A stretch of DNA of 64,000 bases from Colwellia sp. PAMC 21821 (GCF_002077175.1 NZ_CP014943.1:496001-560000); one strand, 5' to 3'; shown: positions 35,774 to 45,620, counted from the first letter of the stretch. Notes: a model not told the origin generated them from the sequence alone. Numbers and translations: made by a program.

Positions 35774-36661
35774 ATGAATACATCACAAGAGCAACACTAT
35801 AATTTTCTTTATGAACAACATCTTATCAACTTAAGACTGCAAGGTAAACGTCCTTCAACTATTGATGCTTATGCCCGTGCTGTACGCCGTATAACAGCCT
35901 TTTTTGATAAGTCACCTGATACGTTAACAACGGCTGACTTAAAGCTGTATTTCAACAACCTCATTCAAACCCATTCTTGGAGTACCATTAAGCTTGACCG
36001 TAACGGTTTGCAATTCTTTTACCGCTATACGCTCAATAAACAATGGGAGTGGCTTTCTATCGTCAAGCCTCCTCAAGTAAAACGCATCCCCGATATTTTA
36101 ACACCCAAGCAAGTGGATGATGTGATTAATCAAACCAAGCAACTTCGCTACCAAGTGTTTTTTATGACCCTTTACAGTATGGGGTTACGCTTAAGCGAAG
36201 GCCTTAATTTAACCATACACGATATTGATAAATCGACCATGTTGGTACATGTTCGTGATGGCAAAGGAGGAAAAGACCGCATGGTACCTCTGCCTGAGCT
36301 CACCCTCTTAGCGCTAAGGGATTATTGGAAAACTCACCGCCACGAGCGTTTGATTTTTCCTGGAACTCATACAAAAACGAATACGCCTATGGATAAAGGC
36401 AGTGTTCAAAAAGCGTTAAAACGTGTGCTTCAAGACTGCCACATTAAAAAACTCATTAGCCCACATTCGCTGCGTCATTGTTATGCTACGCACCTGCTTG
36501 AACAGGGGCTTGATTTACGCTCTTTACAGCATCTATTGGGACACGCAAGTCTCAACACCACGGCACGCTACACACAACTCACGAAAGTTAAACAACGTGA
36601 TATGTCACGCGCGGTAAATCAATTAACAGATAAATTGACCATTACATGGTCGGTAAAATGA
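35774..36661 (+). CDS. Tyrosine recombinase (XerC-like) of the IS91-type element
   Basis: A 295-residue phage-integrase family protein. The N-terminal SAM-like domain (LRLQGKRPSTIDAYARAVR) is followed by the catalytic domain with Arg in MGLRLSEGL, HSLRHCYATHLL and the final LGHASLNTTARYTQL with its Tyr. ATG 35774 has GGAG about 10 bp upstream. Its stop overlaps the transposase start (ATGA), so the two are translationally coupled. Some IS91-family elements carry such a gene; its part in transposition is not settled. Confidence 0.85.
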   Translation: MNTSQEQHYNFLYEQHLINLRLQGKRPSTIDAYARAVRRITAFFDKSPDTLTTADLKLYFNNLIQTHSWSTIKLDRNGLQFFYRYTLNKQWEWLSIVKPPQVKRIPDILTPKQVDDVINQTKQLRYQVFFMTLYSMGLRLSEGLNLTIHDIDKSTMLVHVRDGKGGKDRMVPLPELTLLALRDYWKTHRHERLIFPGTHTKTNTPMDKGSVQKALKRVLQDCHIKKLISPHSLRHCYATHLLEQGLDLRSLQHLLGHASLNTTARYTQLTKVKQRDMSRAVNQLTDKLTITWSVK

Positions 36662-37716
36662 GCACCTTTATCGCGTTACTACGTCAACATCATCAAGCCC
36701 TTGAAACTCAGTATAGCCGTCAACTATCACATGATATGCGCCAAGCGATTTTTGCCATGCTGTCATGTAAAACGGGGCAACAAGGTCAATCATTATGGGC
36801 ATGCTCAGCTTGTGAGCATCATGAGAGCCAAGCGCTTTCTTGTGGTCATAGAAACTGCCCACAATGTCAGCAAAGCACAACGTCAACGTGGCTTGAAAGA
36901 CAAAAACAAAAACGCTTACCTGTGCAATATTACATGACAACCTTTACCTTGCCCTATGAGTTAAGAGCGTTAGCTCGCAAGCGACCTAAAGCCCTATATC
37001 AAATAATGTTTAGTGTCAGCGCGTCAATCTTAAAAGATTTTGCACGACGTAATAAGTTAGGGACAATAGGGTTTACGAGTGTTTTACATACCCACAGCAG
37101 AAGACGTGAGCTGCATCCTCATATACATATCATAGTGCCCAATGGCGGTTATGATGCAAAACGTAAGCAGTGGAAGCAAGGCAAGCCGGGTTATTTGTTT
37201 AATGCGAAGGCACTCGCTAAGGTATGGCGAGCTCGCATATTTGAGGCAATTAACCAACATCCTGAGTTATCGCTGAAAGACATTAACATCATGCCAAAGC
37301 AATGGGTCGTTCATTGTAAAAAGGTGGGCTATGGTCTGCCTGCGTTAAAATACCTTTCAAGATACCTTTATCGTGGTGTATTAGCGGACAAAGATATTAT
37401 CAGCCATGACCATAAAAACGTCACCTTTCGTTATACAAATAGCACCACTAAAAAAACTGAAACACGTACGCTACCCACCTTAACGTTTCTGATGCTGATA
37501 TTACAGCATGCATTACCTAAAGGGTTACAGCGTGTTCGAGACTATGGTCTCTTATCCTCGGGCGCTAGGAAAATACGATTATTGATACAGTTTTTATTAA
37601 CCGAGTTTACTCACCTTTTACCGCCAAGCATCACACCATCCAAACCCAAAGCAAAACGGGCTTGTCCGTGCTGTCAGCATCAGATGCTATGTACTGGCGT
37701 CATTAGGGCTGGCTAA
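36658..37716 (+). CDS. IS91-family transposase (Y2 HUH)
   Basis: A rolling-circle transposase. An N-terminal zinc-binding segment (CSACEHHESQALSCGHRNCP) is followed by the HUH motif HPHIHIIVPNGG and the two catalytic tyrosines in YLSRYLYRG, spaced as in IS91. At 352 aa it is normal. A second Cys pair closes the protein (CPCCQHQMLC). The start overlaps the recombinase stop as ATGA. The gene reads toward the oriIS end at 37912. Confidence 0.9.
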   Translation: MSTFIALLRQHHQALETQYSRQLSHDMRQAIFAMLSCKTGQQGQSLWACSACEHHESQALSCGHRNCPQCQQSTTSTWLERQKQKRLPVQYYMTTFTLPYELRALARKRPKALYQIMFSVSASILKDFARRNKLGTIGFTSVLHTHSRRRELHPHIHIIVPNGGYDAKRKQWKQGKPGYLFNAKALAKVWRARIFEAINQHPELSLKDINIMPKQWVVHCKKVGYGLPALKYLSRYLYRGVLADKDIISHDHKNVTFRYTNSTTKKTETRTLPTLTFLMLILQHALPKGLQRVRDYGLLSSGARKIRLLIQFLLTEFTHLLPPSITPSKPKAKRACPCCQHQMLCTGVIRAG

Positions 37717-37915
37717 TAAAGAAAGAAAGAAAAGGATGATGGTGTAAACAAACGCTCATGAGGAAATAAATATTCTATGCATAAATAACTGAATTAACAG
37801 CGGAAAAACACCCAGGTTTTTCGCTTTGGCTCAGTGCGCCTTGTATTTACATACAAGGCCAACCCACCTTGAAAATCAATCACGCTATTTACTATATAAA
37901 GCAGGCTCCGGGCTT

Positions 37916-37973
37916 GTCCAACACCCGAATAGGTGTCGGCTACGCGACACCTATTCTTATTTGTTAGCAATAC
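37916..37973 (-). other. attC site 2
   Basis: On the minus strand: GTATTGCTAACAAATAAG, a 12-bp perfect stem GAATAGGTGTCG/CGACACCTATTC and GGGTGTTGGAC. The 5' box GTATTGCTAAC is the exact complement of GTTAGCAATAC, the first bases of the cassette it ends (at 38472), as expected of a true cassette. It overlaps the last codons of the DUF2306 gene. Confidence 0.85.
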
Positions 37974-38445
37974 CTACCACCAAGCTGCTCTTATGTTTTT
38001 TTATATAATAACCACCAAGCCAAGTAATTAGCAATGATGCCCCAATAACTACCTGCCAAAAAGATACACCTAAACTCTCCAATGGAAGGCGAACAACAGT
38101 TTCAGCGGCAAAGGCAGCCCATAAACCAACATAAGACCATGACATTCCGGAGTAATGCCATTGTAGCCAGTTATCATGATGCCTAAATAAAAGAGGAGAT
38201 AAAATACCGAATAAAACGGTTAATAATGAAAATACAGCAAGAATATGAAATGGACCGAATGTAAATAAAACGTGAGTAAACAAAGCGGTTATATTCATAG
38301 AAATCATTGATGCTACATAAATATAACCCACTTTTTTATGGGTAAGTGTGCCTTTTGTTTTGAATACTACGTAAGCACCAGAAATTAAAGCTACTACAGC
38401 TAAAATAGTATGGAAAGCACCTATTGTTGACTCAAATATACCCAT
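37957..38445 (-). CDS. DUF2306 membrane protein, cassette 2
   Basis: A 162-aa integral membrane protein with about five hydrophobic helices (ILAVVALISGAYVVF, GYIYVASMISMNITALFTHV read in parts, ILAVFSLLTVLFGILS) and the HHDNWLQWHY segment seen in DUF2306 proteins. The family is without known function. GGAGG precedes the start by 9 bp. It lies wholly inside one integron cassette, from TTAGCAATAC to attC2, with its 3' end in the attC. Confidence 0.75.
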   Translation of the reverse strand: MGIFESTIGAFHTILAVVALISGAYVVFKTKGTLTHKKVGYIYVASMISMNITALFTHVLFTFGPFHILAVFSLLTVLFGILSPLLFRHHDNWLQWHYSGMSWSYVGLWAAFAAETVVRLPLESLGVSFWQVVIGASLLITWLGGYYIKKHKSSLVVGIANK

Positions 38446-38465
38446 ATCGCTAAACCTCCATGTAT

Positions 38466-38570
38466 TGCTAACGCTCTATTAACAGGCAAAATAGAGTTGG
38501 CTAAAATAGGTGAACGGAGTGAACAAAAAGCCAACTTTATTTTGTCCTTGTTTAATAGCTTGTTAGGTGC
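38466..38570 (-). other. attC site 1
   Basis: On the minus strand: GCACCTAACAAGC, TTAAACAAGGACAAAATAAA, a middle self-complementary part around TTCACTCCGTTCACC, and ATAGAGCGTTAGC. Its 5' box GCACCTAAC is the complement of the cassette's first bases GTTAGGTGC at 38985. Length about 105 bp, within the attC range. Confidence 0.85.
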
Positions 38571-38575
38571 AAAAT

Positions 38576-38956
38576 TTAATATTGCCCTTTTAGCCACCTT
38601 TTTGCTGTAAGCTTCTCTAGTTTTCTTCTGTATTTTTTAGATGAAAACTCTTCAATATTTCCCTTCATAACATCAAAGATATCTTCTGTTATTATTGCTC
38701 CAATTGCATGAATGGCTTCATGTCGATTCAGTCCTTGCCTTGTAAGTTTTGCAATGGTCTCAGGTAATAAATCAACTTCCATAGCTAATTGATTCTCAAC
38801 TATCACATGGATTGATGCATGAAGTTGCAAACCATCTTCGGTTAATTCAAGATCTAACCCTGAATGGAAATCATGAACCAAATCAATTCGTGTATATTCG
38901 TCTAATGCTAACCAGTTTTCGGAGTCTACTGGTTTATTGGGATTATATGTATCCAT
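38576..38956 (-). CDS. Cytoplasmic protein of unknown function, cassette 1 (first after attI)
   Basis: The start at 38956 (MDTYNPNKPVDSENW) has GAGG 7 bp upstream and lies inside the cassette; the longer frame to 39064 runs through the attI core and is unlikely. The 126 residues include LHASIHVIVENQLA and RHEAIHAIGAIITEDIF, patterns that recall DUF1841 proteins, with a basic C-terminus (KKYRRKLEKL). Function is unknown. As the first cassette it is nearest to the cassette promoter. Confidence 0.65.
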   Translation of the reverse strand: MDTYNPNKPVDSENWLALDEYTRIDLVHDFHSGLDLELTEDGLQLHASIHVIVENQLAMEVDLLPETIAKLTRQGLNRHEAIHAIGAIITEDIFDVMKGNIEEFSSKKYRRKLEKLTAKRWLKGQY

Positions 38957-38984
38957 TGTTGCCTCGAATGCATGAGTTGACTTT

Positions 38985-39064
38985 GCACCTAACAGCTTAT
39001 TATGAGGAAAAAATTCTTGTTTAAACAAGGAAAAAATCCTTTTTTCATATTTTAAGATAATCAA
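38985..39064 (-). other. attI region with recombination core GTTAGGTGC
   Basis: On the minus strand GTTAGGT at 38993-38987 is the junction between the integrase side and the first cassette; cassette 1's own attC has the matching complement. The outer limit of attI (39064) is arbitrary. Confidence 0.7.
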
Positions 39065-39093
39065 AACATACCTTATTTATTCAATATCTACAA
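39065..39093 (-). promoter_or_regulatory. Possible cassette promoter Pc
   Basis: On the minus strand TTGTAG, 17 bp, TATGTT points into the cassette array. The -10 is poor. Placement between intI and the first cassette suits a Pc promoter. Confidence 0.3.
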
Positions 39094-39181
39094 TAAGTTA
39101 CTAATAAAACATTTCGTTATGTTAAAGACATAAACGAGAATATTTCCTTTTTATTGGATGAAAGCAGGAAATCGCACTAAA

Positions 39182-39197
39182 CTGTACAAATATACAG
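39182..39197. promoter_or_regulatory. LexA box upstream of intI
   Basis: CTGTACAAATATACAG matches the gammaproteobacterial SOS box CTGT-N8-ACAG exactly and lies 39 bp before the integrase ATG, where LexA is known to repress integron integrases. Confidence 0.8.
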
Positions 39198-39236
39198 CAC
39201 AGCTTAGTGCATAACAAAATAAATAAGGATAAATAT

Positions 39237-40199
39237 ATGAGCTCTCTTTTTCTTACCCATATTAAAGAGCAGATGTGGACAAAAAGGTATGCTAAACGCA
39301 CTATCGAGTCTTATTTATATTGGATAAAAGCGTTTATCATTTTTAATAATAAGCGGCATCCTAGCACTTGCCATAATCATGAGGTTGAGTCTTTTCTCTC
39401 ACACCTATCTAATGTCGTTAATGTGGCGCCTAAAACACAGGCATTAGCATTGAATGCCTTATCGTATATGTACAAATATGTGCTTAAAAATGAATTAACA
39501 TTGGAATTAAACTTTAATAAAAGCCATATTCAGCAAAAACTGCCTGTCGTACTAACTCAAAAAGAAGTATCAGCACTGCTTGTACAAATTGACGCTAACT
39601 ATCAATTAATTTGTCAACTTATGTATGGTAGCGGCCTACGATTAATGGAAGCTGTTCGTTTACGAGTACAAGATATAGACTTTGATTTTTATACTGTAAG
39701 AGTTTGGCAAGGTAAGGGAGGAAAAAACCGCTGTGTGACTTTGGCAAAAGAGCTTGTTGATGCATTAAAGATGCAAATAAATAGCGTTGAACTACTTTTT
39801 AGCTGTGACTCTAAAAACCCTGATTATCAGGGTGTATATTTACCTTTCGCACTCAGTAGGAAATACCCTAATGCACGAAAAGAGTTGGGATGGCATTATT
39901 TATTTCCTTCAAAAAGACTCAGTATAGATCCTGAAGTAAATGCACTTAGACGACATCATATAAATGAAACATCGATAAGAAAAGTAGTAAAACAGTCGGC
40001 AAAGAAAGCGCGTATAGAAAAAAACGTTACTTGTCATACATTACGTCACTCCTTTGCTACGCACTTATTACAGCGAGGTGCTGATATTCGCACGGTTCAA
40101 GAGCAATTAGGTCATACTGATATTAGAACAACACAAATATATACTCATGTTATGCAAGCTGGTGCGAATGGTGTACGTAGCCCTTTATCTGACTTATAA
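39237..40199 (+). CDS. intI: Integron integrase
   Basis: A tyrosine recombinase that moves gene cassettes at attI and attC. The catalytic set is present: MYGSGLRLMEAVRLRV (Arg), HTLRHSFATHLLQRG and LGHTDIRTTQIYTHV (Tyr). Between them is the IntI-only insertion, ALSRKYPNARKELGWHYLFPS in parts, which plain XerC/D proteins lack and which binds attC hairpins. The ATG at 39237 has AAGGAT 8 bp upstream; the GTG at 39207 has none. It is divergent from the cassettes, as usual, and preceded by a LexA box. Confidence 0.93.
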   Translation: MSSLFLTHIKEQMWTKRYAKRTIESYLYWIKAFIIFNNKRHPSTCHNHEVESFLSHLSNVVNVAPKTQALALNALSYMYKYVLKNELTLELNFNKSHIQQKLPVVLTQKEVSALLVQIDANYQLICQLMYGSGLRLMEAVRLRVQDIDFDFYTVRVWQGKGGKNRCVTLAKELVDALKMQINSVELLFSCDSKNPDYQGVYLPFALSRKYPNARKELGWHYLFPSKRLSIDPEVNALRRHHINETSIRKVVKQSAKKARIEKNVTCHTLRHSFATHLLQRGADIRTVQEQLGHTDIRTTQIYTHVMQAGANGVRSPLSDL

Positions 40200-40212
40200 A
40201 TAGGAGAAATTC

Positions 40213-40629
40213 ATGGGCATAAGTCCAAGAGTGCATTTTTTTGACCAATACGGCAAAATAGAAAAAATTCCATACCGTAAATTCGAACGCCTATTAAGTG
40301 CCGACAAGGCTACATGTTTTCCTAAGTACGCTTCTGAAAAGGTTAAGTGTTCTATTTCTTATGTCGAAATGGAAAATCGTCAGGCAATTGAAATTCTTCA
40401 TTGTGACTATTTACTGATACCTTTTAATCAACAGGGTCAATTAGATATAGACCGATATGCACAGGGCACAGCATTAAAGTTTCAGTCTATTGATCTGCTC
40501 AATAGCTTTAACAATATTACTTATATACAACCTGAATTAGCAAAAAAACAATATATGAAGGACTTTACATGGCAGGCAACCCCACAACAAATTGATGCAA
40601 TTGTAGCGCATATTTTTTCTAGCAAATAA
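40213..40629 (+). CDS. Unknown protein co-oriented and tightly linked to intI
   Basis: 138 residues beginning 13 bp after the intI stop with AGGAG 7 bp before its ATG, so probably co-transcribed with the integrase. It has no signal, membrane span or known motif; the sequence is mixed alpha/beta (EILHCDYLLIPFNQQG). Nothing shows a role in recombination. A shared terminator with gcvP follows at 40636. Confidence 0.65.
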   Translation: MGISPRVHFFDQYGKIEKIPYRKFERLLSADKATCFPKYASEKVKCSISYVEMENRQAIEILHCDYLLIPFNQQGQLDIDRYAQGTALKFQSIDLLNSFNNITYIQPELAKKQYMKDFTWQATPQQIDAIVAHIFSSK

Positions 40630-40635
40630 AACGAA

Positions 40636-40663
40636 AAAGGCGAACCATTTCTGGTTCGCCTTT
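40636..40663. terminator. Bidirectional terminator between the intI operon and gcvP
   Basis: AAAGGCGAACC-ATTTCT-GGTTCGCCTTT; T-rich on the minus side (for gcvP) and moderately so on the plus side. Confidence 0.85.
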
Positions 40664-40692
40664 CTAATCAAAGCTCTAAATTTTTGAAAAAA

Positions 40693-43593
40693 TTAATCTT
40701 CATAACTAGAAACAGGAGGACAACTACAAATTAAATTACGATCCCCATATACATCATCAATACGGTTAACTGTTGGCCAAAATTTATTCGCTGCTGCCGC
40801 AGGCACTGGGAATACGGCTTCTTGAATGGTGTAACCACGATCCCAAGGTGCTGTAATATCTGCTAGTGTATGTGGCGCATTGTGCAGTGGGTTGTCTTCG
40901 CTTGTCCACTCGCCTGACTCAACTTTACGTACTTCATCACGAATTGACACCATGGCTTCAATGAAACGGTCAAGTTCTACTTTTGACTCTGATTCTGTTG
41001 GCTCAATCATGAACGTGCCCGCTACGGGGAACGACATGGTTGGAGCATGGAAACCGTAATCGTTCAAACGTTTAGCAATATCAACTTCTGTAATGCCTGA
41101 TGACGCTTTAAGTGGACGCAAATCAACAATACATTCGTGTGCTACACGGCCATTTTTATCAGAGTATAAAATTGGGTAGTGTTGGCTAAGTTTTGTCGCT
41201 AAGTAGTTAGCGTTAGTTATCGCGTATTTAGTTGCGTCTGTAACACCTTTTTTACCAAGTAAGGCAACGTATAGGTATGAGATACATAATATACCGGCAC
41301 TGCCGTATGGTGCTGCTGATACTGCGCCATTACCTTTGGTGCTTTCGCTGACGTTGATCAATGCATGGTCAGGTAAGAAAGGTGCTAAATGCGCTTTAAC
41401 GCCGATAGGACCCATACCCGGACCGCCACCACCGTGTGGAATAGCGAAAGTTTTGTGTAAGTTTAAGTGTGAAACATCAGCGCCAATTAAGCCTGGTGAT
41501 GTAACACCTACTTGAGCGTTCATGTTTGCGCCATCAAGATAAACTTGGCCACCATTCTTATGCACTATGTTACAAATTTCAGCAATGGTCGTTTCATATA
41601 CACCGTGCGTAGACGGGTATGTGATCATGATACAAGATAGGTTGTCGGCTAACTCTTCTGCTTTCGCTTTTAAGTCTGCCATGTCAACGTTACCTGATTT
41701 ATCACAAGCCACTACAACCACTTTCATACCCACCATCATGGCAGATGCTGGGTTAGTACCGTGCGCAGATGATGGAATTAAACAAATGTTACGATGCGCA
41801 TCGCCGCGGCTTTCGTGATATTTGTGAATCGCGATAAGGCCAGCGTACTCGCCTTGTGCGCCTGAGTTAGGTTGCATTGAAATGTTGTCGTAACCGGTAA
41901 GTTCTACTAACCAATCACCCAACTCGTCAATCATTTGCTTGTAACCTTGTGCTTGGTCAACAGGGGCAAATGGATGCATGTTGGCAAATTCAGGCCATGA
42001 TACTGGGATCATTTGTGCTGTAGCATTCAGTTTCATGGTACATGAGCCCAATGAAATCATTGAATGGTTAAGCGCTAAATCTTTGTTTTCTAACTTTTTG
42101 ATGTAACGTAGCATCTCAGTTTCACTGTGATACGAGTTAAATACTGGGTGCGTTAAAATCGCAGACTCACGTTGTAACGATGCAGGGATTGATGAATGAC
42201 CACAGTCAGTAATTTGTTGGTCAAGTGCGGCTACTTCTAAGCCGTGCCCTGCGCCTAATAAAATATCAAACAAAGTCGCTACGTTTTCGCGTGTCGTAGT
42301 TTCATCTAACGAAATGCTGATTTGACCTTCAACGTCAGTGCGGAAGTTAACGCCAGCCGCTAGTGCACGTGTAACGATTTCATCTTTATTACTGACGTTA
42401 AACGTTAAGGTGTCAAAGTAGTTAGCGTGAATTGCCGTTAAACCTTTAGACGCTGCACCTAAACATAAAATATCAGCAAAACGGTGAATACGCTGAGCAA
42501 TAATTTTTAAGCCTTTAGGACCATGATAAACCGCGTAAAATGCGGCCATGTTGGCTAATAACACTTGTGCAGTACAAATGTTTGAGTTGGCTTTTTCGCG
42601 GCGAATGTGTTGCTCGCGCGTTTGCATGGCCATACGTAATGCTGGGTTATTGCGTGTGTCTTTTGATACACCAATAATACGGCCCGGTAATGAACGTTTG
42701 AATTTTTCAGAGGTAGTAAAGAATGCGGCGTGTGGTCCGCCGTAGCCCATTGGCACACCAAAACGTTGGGTTGAACCGATAACCGCATCTGCACCTAATT
42801 CGCCTGGCGCTTTTAATAGCACTAAGCTCATGATGTCGGCAGCAACAGCAACAATACCTTTTTTCTCATGCACTTTAGCAATTAGGTCGCTAATGTCAGT
42901 AATTTCACCGGTGGCACTTGGGTATTGTAATAACGCGCCAAATACGTCGTGATCAACCACTTCGTTCGCCGGAGCTACAACGATGTCGAAATCAAACATT
43001 TCGGCACGTTGCTTAACTAAGTCGATAGTTTGTGGGTAAACGTCGCTTGAGATAAAGAACAAGTTTGATTTCTTGTTTTTTGACACACGCTTAGCTAATG
43101 CCATGGCTTCAGCTGCTGCTGTGCCTTCATCAAGTAATGACGCCGACGCTAGGTCTAAACCTGTTAGGTCGATACACATTTGTTGGAAGTTTAATAAAGA
43201 CTCTAAACGACCTTGAGCAATTTCTGGTTGGTAAGGCGTGTATGCCGTGTACCAGCCTGGATTTTCTAACACGTTACGCAAAATAACGTTCGGTGTAAGT
43301 GTGCCGTAGTAACCTAAACCAATATATGTCTCGTTTACTTTGTTCAAGCTTGCCACTTTCTTTAAGTCGGCTAAGGCTTGTACTTCAGTTTTGCTTTCTT
43401 CGATAGCCGGTAAATCAGCTAAACGAATATCACTTGGTACGATTTGGTCGATAAGCGCGTCAATAGATTCAGCACCAATATCGTTGAGCATAGCTTGCGT
43501 TTGCTCGGCATTAGGACCAATGTGGCGGCTAATAAAATTTTGTCTTTGCTCTAATTCAGCTAAAGATAACGAGTCATTATTTTGAGTAGACAT
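40693..43593 (-). CDS. gcvP: Glycine dehydrogenase (decarboxylating), P protein
   Basis: The PLP enzyme of the glycine cleavage complex, taking the carboxyl off glycine and passing the aminomethyl group to lipoylated GcvH. The 966-aa single chain has the usual N-terminal half ([30 protein letters not shown]) and the PLP lysine in [16 protein letters not shown] at about residue 711. Third gene of the order gcvT-gcvH-gcvP, separated from gcvH by 250 bp containing a dispersed repeat, so it may have partly separate control. A terminator follows. Confidence 0.97.
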   Translation of the reverse strand: MSTQNNDSLSLAELEQRQNFISRHIGPNAEQTQAMLNDIGAESIDALIDQIVPSDIRLADLPAIEESKTEVQALADLKKVASLNKVNETYIGLGYYGTLTPNVILRNVLENPGWYTAYTPYQPEIAQGRLESLLNFQQMCIDLTGLDLASASLLDEGTAAAEAMALAKRVSKNKKSNLFFISSDVYPQTIDLVKQRAEMFDFDIVVAPANEVVDHDVFGALLQYPSATGEITDISDLIAKVHEKKGIVAVAADIMSLVLLKAPGELGADAVIGSTQRFGVPMGYGGPHAAFFTTSEKFKRSLPGRIIGVSKDTRNNPALRMAMQTREQHIRREKANSNICTAQVLLANMAAFYAVYHGPKGLKIIAQRIHRFADILCLGAASKGLTAIHANYFDTLTFNVSNKDEIVTRALAAGVNFRTDVEGQISISLDETTTRENVATLFDILLGAGHGLEVAALDQQITDCGHSSIPASLQRESAILTHPVFNSYHSETEMLRYIKKLENKDLALNHSMISLGSCTMKLNATAQMIPVSWPEFANMHPFAPVDQAQGYKQMIDELGDWLVELTGYDNISMQPNSGAQGEYAGLIAIHKYHESRGDAHRNICLIPSSAHGTNPASAMMVGMKVVVVACDKSGNVDMADLKAKAEELADNLSCIMITYPSTHGVYETTIAEICNIVHKNGGQVYLDGANMNAQVGVTSPGLIGADVSHLNLHKTFAIPHGGGGPGMGPIGVKAHLAPFLPDHALINVSESTKGNGAVSAAPYGSAGILCISYLYVALLGKKGVTDATKYAITNANYLATKLSQHYPILYSDKNGRVAHECIVDLRPLKASSGITEVDIAKRLNDYGFHAPTMSFPVAGTFMIEPTESESKVELDRFIEAMVSIRDEVRKVESGEWTSEDNPLHNAPHTLADITAPWDRGYTIQEAVFPVPAAAANKFWPTVNRIDDVYGDRNLICSCPPVSSYED

Positions 43594-43710
43594 AAAACAG
43601 CTTCACTATAAAGTTGATAGTATTTAAAAAATAAAGCCTCGGATTCTTGCAATAAGAAAGAGGCTTCAAAATGCTTTAGCTAAGTCAATCGATTTTAGGC
43701 ACAGGTTAAT

Positions 43711-43835
43711 GGTTCCAGACTTAACCTAAGTACCTACATCCATGTAGGCAAAGCCGTCAAGTTGCGAGCCGTTGGAGCTTACTGTAGTAAGTGACAAGGC
43801 GAGCAACGCCGACAATGCAGACTAAAGTTGATTGA
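43711..43835. repeat. Dispersed repeat, copy 2 (gcvH-gcvP gap)
   Basis: A longer relative of 12412-12505: GGTTCCAGACTTAACCTAAG, a TACATCCATGTAGG hairpin, then GCGAGCAACGCCGACAATGC. It has a second internal hairpin (GCTTACTGTAGTAAG). Its place inside the operon could weaken or stop read-through between gcvH and gcvP. Confidence 0.6.
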
Positions 43836-43846
43836 CGACGCTAAAG

Positions 43847-44236
43847 TTAGTCTTCGTCGATCGAGTTTGCGTAACCTTCAGCATCTAGCAAGTTCTCTAA
43901 CTCACCTTCGTCTTCAATTTTTAACTTGAATAACCAACCGTCACCAAACGCGTCTGAGTTAACTAACTCTGGTGAATCTTCAAGGTCTTCATTCACTTCA
44001 ATGACTTCACCTGTTACCGGTGCGTAAATGTCTGATGCTGCTTTTACAGATTCTGCTACGGCAACGTCGTCACCTGTACTTACTGTATCGCCAACTTCAG
44101 GTAATTCAACAAATACCATGTCACCTAAAAGGCCTTGTGCGTGTTCTGTAATACCGACAGTAACTACACCGTTGCCTTCGTTACGTACCCATTCGTGTGA
44201 TGTTGCATATTTTAATTCTGAAGGAATGTTGCTCAT
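43847..44236 (-). CDS. gcvH: Glycine cleavage system H protein
   Basis: The lipoyl carrier that shuttles the aminomethyl intermediate between P, T and L proteins. The lipoyl Lys is in [15 protein letters not shown]. Length 129 aa with a start at 44236, chosen for AGGAA 8 bp upstream and the standard [17 protein letters not shown] beginning; the longer open frame to 44320 has no such site. Second gene of the gcv operon. Confidence 0.97.
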   Translation of the reverse strand: MSNIPSELKYATSHEWVRNEGNGVVTVGITEHAQGLLGDMVFVELPEVGDTVSTGDDVAVAESVKAASDIYAPVTGEVIEVNEDLEDSPELVNSDAFGDGWLFKLKIEDEGELENLLDAEGYANSIDED

Positions 44237-44400
44237 TGTTTGGTTCCTAGTCTGTATTTTTAAATTTTGTTTAAATTTTTGTTTAAATGACCATAGTATG
44301 AAGCTGCTTGCGCTATTCAATCATACTATAGCTTAAATTTTTTGCATTTTTAATAAGGTTTTATCACTATCTAATGAAAGTTAGCGTAGACCTTATGGGT

Positions 44401-45489
44401 TTAAAAAACTTTTTTGCCGTTACGCACAAAGCTCGGCTTAATGACTTGCACTTTCACTAGCTTTTTACGCATTTCAACTTCTACTGTACTACCTAGAGCA
44501 ACGCTACGTGGAACACGCGCCATAGCGATACTGTGGCCTAATGTTGGAGAAAAAGTACCCGAGGTAATAATACCTTCGCCGGATTCAGTAAGTACTTTAA
44601 GACCCGAACGTAATACGCCTTTTTCTTCAAGTACTAAGCCGACTAATTTAAGTTGGTCGCCAGCAGCACGTTGCGCGGCTAATGCTTCTCGGCCGATAAA
44701 GATACGATCTTCTGGTTCCCAGCTAATGGTCCAAGCCATGTTAGCGGCTAATGGCGACACACTTTCGTCCATGTCTAAACCATAAAGGTTCATACCAGCT
44801 TCTAAACGTAAGGTATCGCGCGCACCTAAACCACAAGGTTTAACACCTGCGTCTAGCAATTGTTGCCAAAGGTCAGCCGCTTGCTCAGCAGGTAAGGCGA
44901 TTTCATAACCGTCTTCGCCTGTGTAGCCAGTTGTAGCAATAAATAAATCGCCCGCTTGTGCTGAGAAAAATGGCTTCATACCATCAACAGCCGCTATTTG
45001 CTCTGTAGTAAGTAATGTGGCTACTTTAGCTTTAGCTTGTGGACCTTGTACGGCGATCATGGCAAATTCTGGACGTTCAGTAACGATGACGTCAAAACCT
45101 ACAGATTGTTCGTTGATCCACGTTAAGTCTTTTTCGCGTGTAGCTGAGTTAACCACTAAGCGATAATCTGTATTGCTGAAGAAGTAAATGATCAAATCAT
45201 CAATAACACCGCCTTCAACGTTACACATACCGGTATAAAGTGCTTTACCAACCACATCAAGCTTAGCAACGTCGTTAATCACTAAACGACGTAAAAATGC
45301 TTGTGCATCAGCGCCTTTAACATCAACAATAGTCATGTGTGAAACGTCGAACATACCAGCGTCTGTACGCACGGCATGATGCTCTTCAATTTGAGAGCCA
45401 TAGTTGATCGGCATTTCCCAACCGTAAAAATCAACCATTTTGGCGCCAGCTTCTATGTGCTTAGCATGTAATACTGTTTTATTTGTCAT
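44401..45489 (-). CDS. gcvT: Aminomethyltransferase, T protein of glycine cleavage
   Basis: Transfers the methylene of the GcvH-bound intermediate to tetrahydrofolate, releasing ammonia. Characteristic segments: [41 protein letters not shown] and [14 protein letters not shown]. Length 362 aa. ATG 45489 is preferred over the GTG at 45501; the ribosome site is weak for either. First gene of gcvTHP with a good promoter 103 bp upstream. No glycine riboswitch was seen before it. Confidence 0.96.
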   Translation of the reverse strand: MTNKTVLHAKHIEAGAKMVDFYGWEMPINYGSQIEEHHAVRTDAGMFDVSHMTIVDVKGADAQAFLRRLVINDVAKLDVVGKALYTGMCNVEGGVIDDLIIYFFSNTDYRLVVNSATREKDLTWINEQSVGFDVIVTERPEFAMIAVQGPQAKAKVATLLTTEQIAAVDGMKPFFSAQAGDLFIATTGYTGEDGYEIALPAEQAADLWQQLLDAGVKPCGLGARDTLRLEAGMNLYGLDMDESVSPLAANMAWTISWEPEDRIFIGREALAAQRAAGDQLKLVGLVLEEKGVLRSGLKVLTESGEGIITSGTFSPTLGHSIAMARVPRSVALGSTVEVEMRKKLVKVQVIKPSFVRNGKKVF

Positions 45490-45591
45490 CGTACGTTTCA
45501 CTCACGTTAGTTGTTTTATCTAAGTTTTTTTAGCGGCTTAAATATACCTAAACCTAGGATAAAGACGGAAGATTTACAAAAAGTGCCGAGG

Positions 45592-45620
45592 ATTATAGCT
45601 CTGAGTAACTGTTGATTCAA
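45592..45620 (-). promoter_or_regulatory. Sigma-70 promoter of gcvTHP
   Basis: On the minus strand TTGAAT, 17 bp, TATAAT. Spacing is ideal and the gap to the gcvT start is about 100 bp. Confidence 0.65.

Larger units (their letters stand above)
35681..37912 (+). mobile_element. IS91-family element with a tyrosine recombinase gene
   Basis: Two overlapping genes (recombinase, then HUH transposase) are bounded on the right by CTTG (37913), the tetranucleotide found next to the oriIS end of IS91 elements. On the left the last attC base group is GAAC (35677-35680). Near the right end the sequence GCGGAAAAACACC-CAGG-TTTTTCGC forms a hairpin expected of oriIS. The exact left end is inferred. Confidence 0.65.

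Noticed and set aside
38957..39064. N-terminal extension of the first cassette protein
   Set aside because: It would be translated through attI; the ATG at 38956 has a ribosome site and lies inside the cassette.
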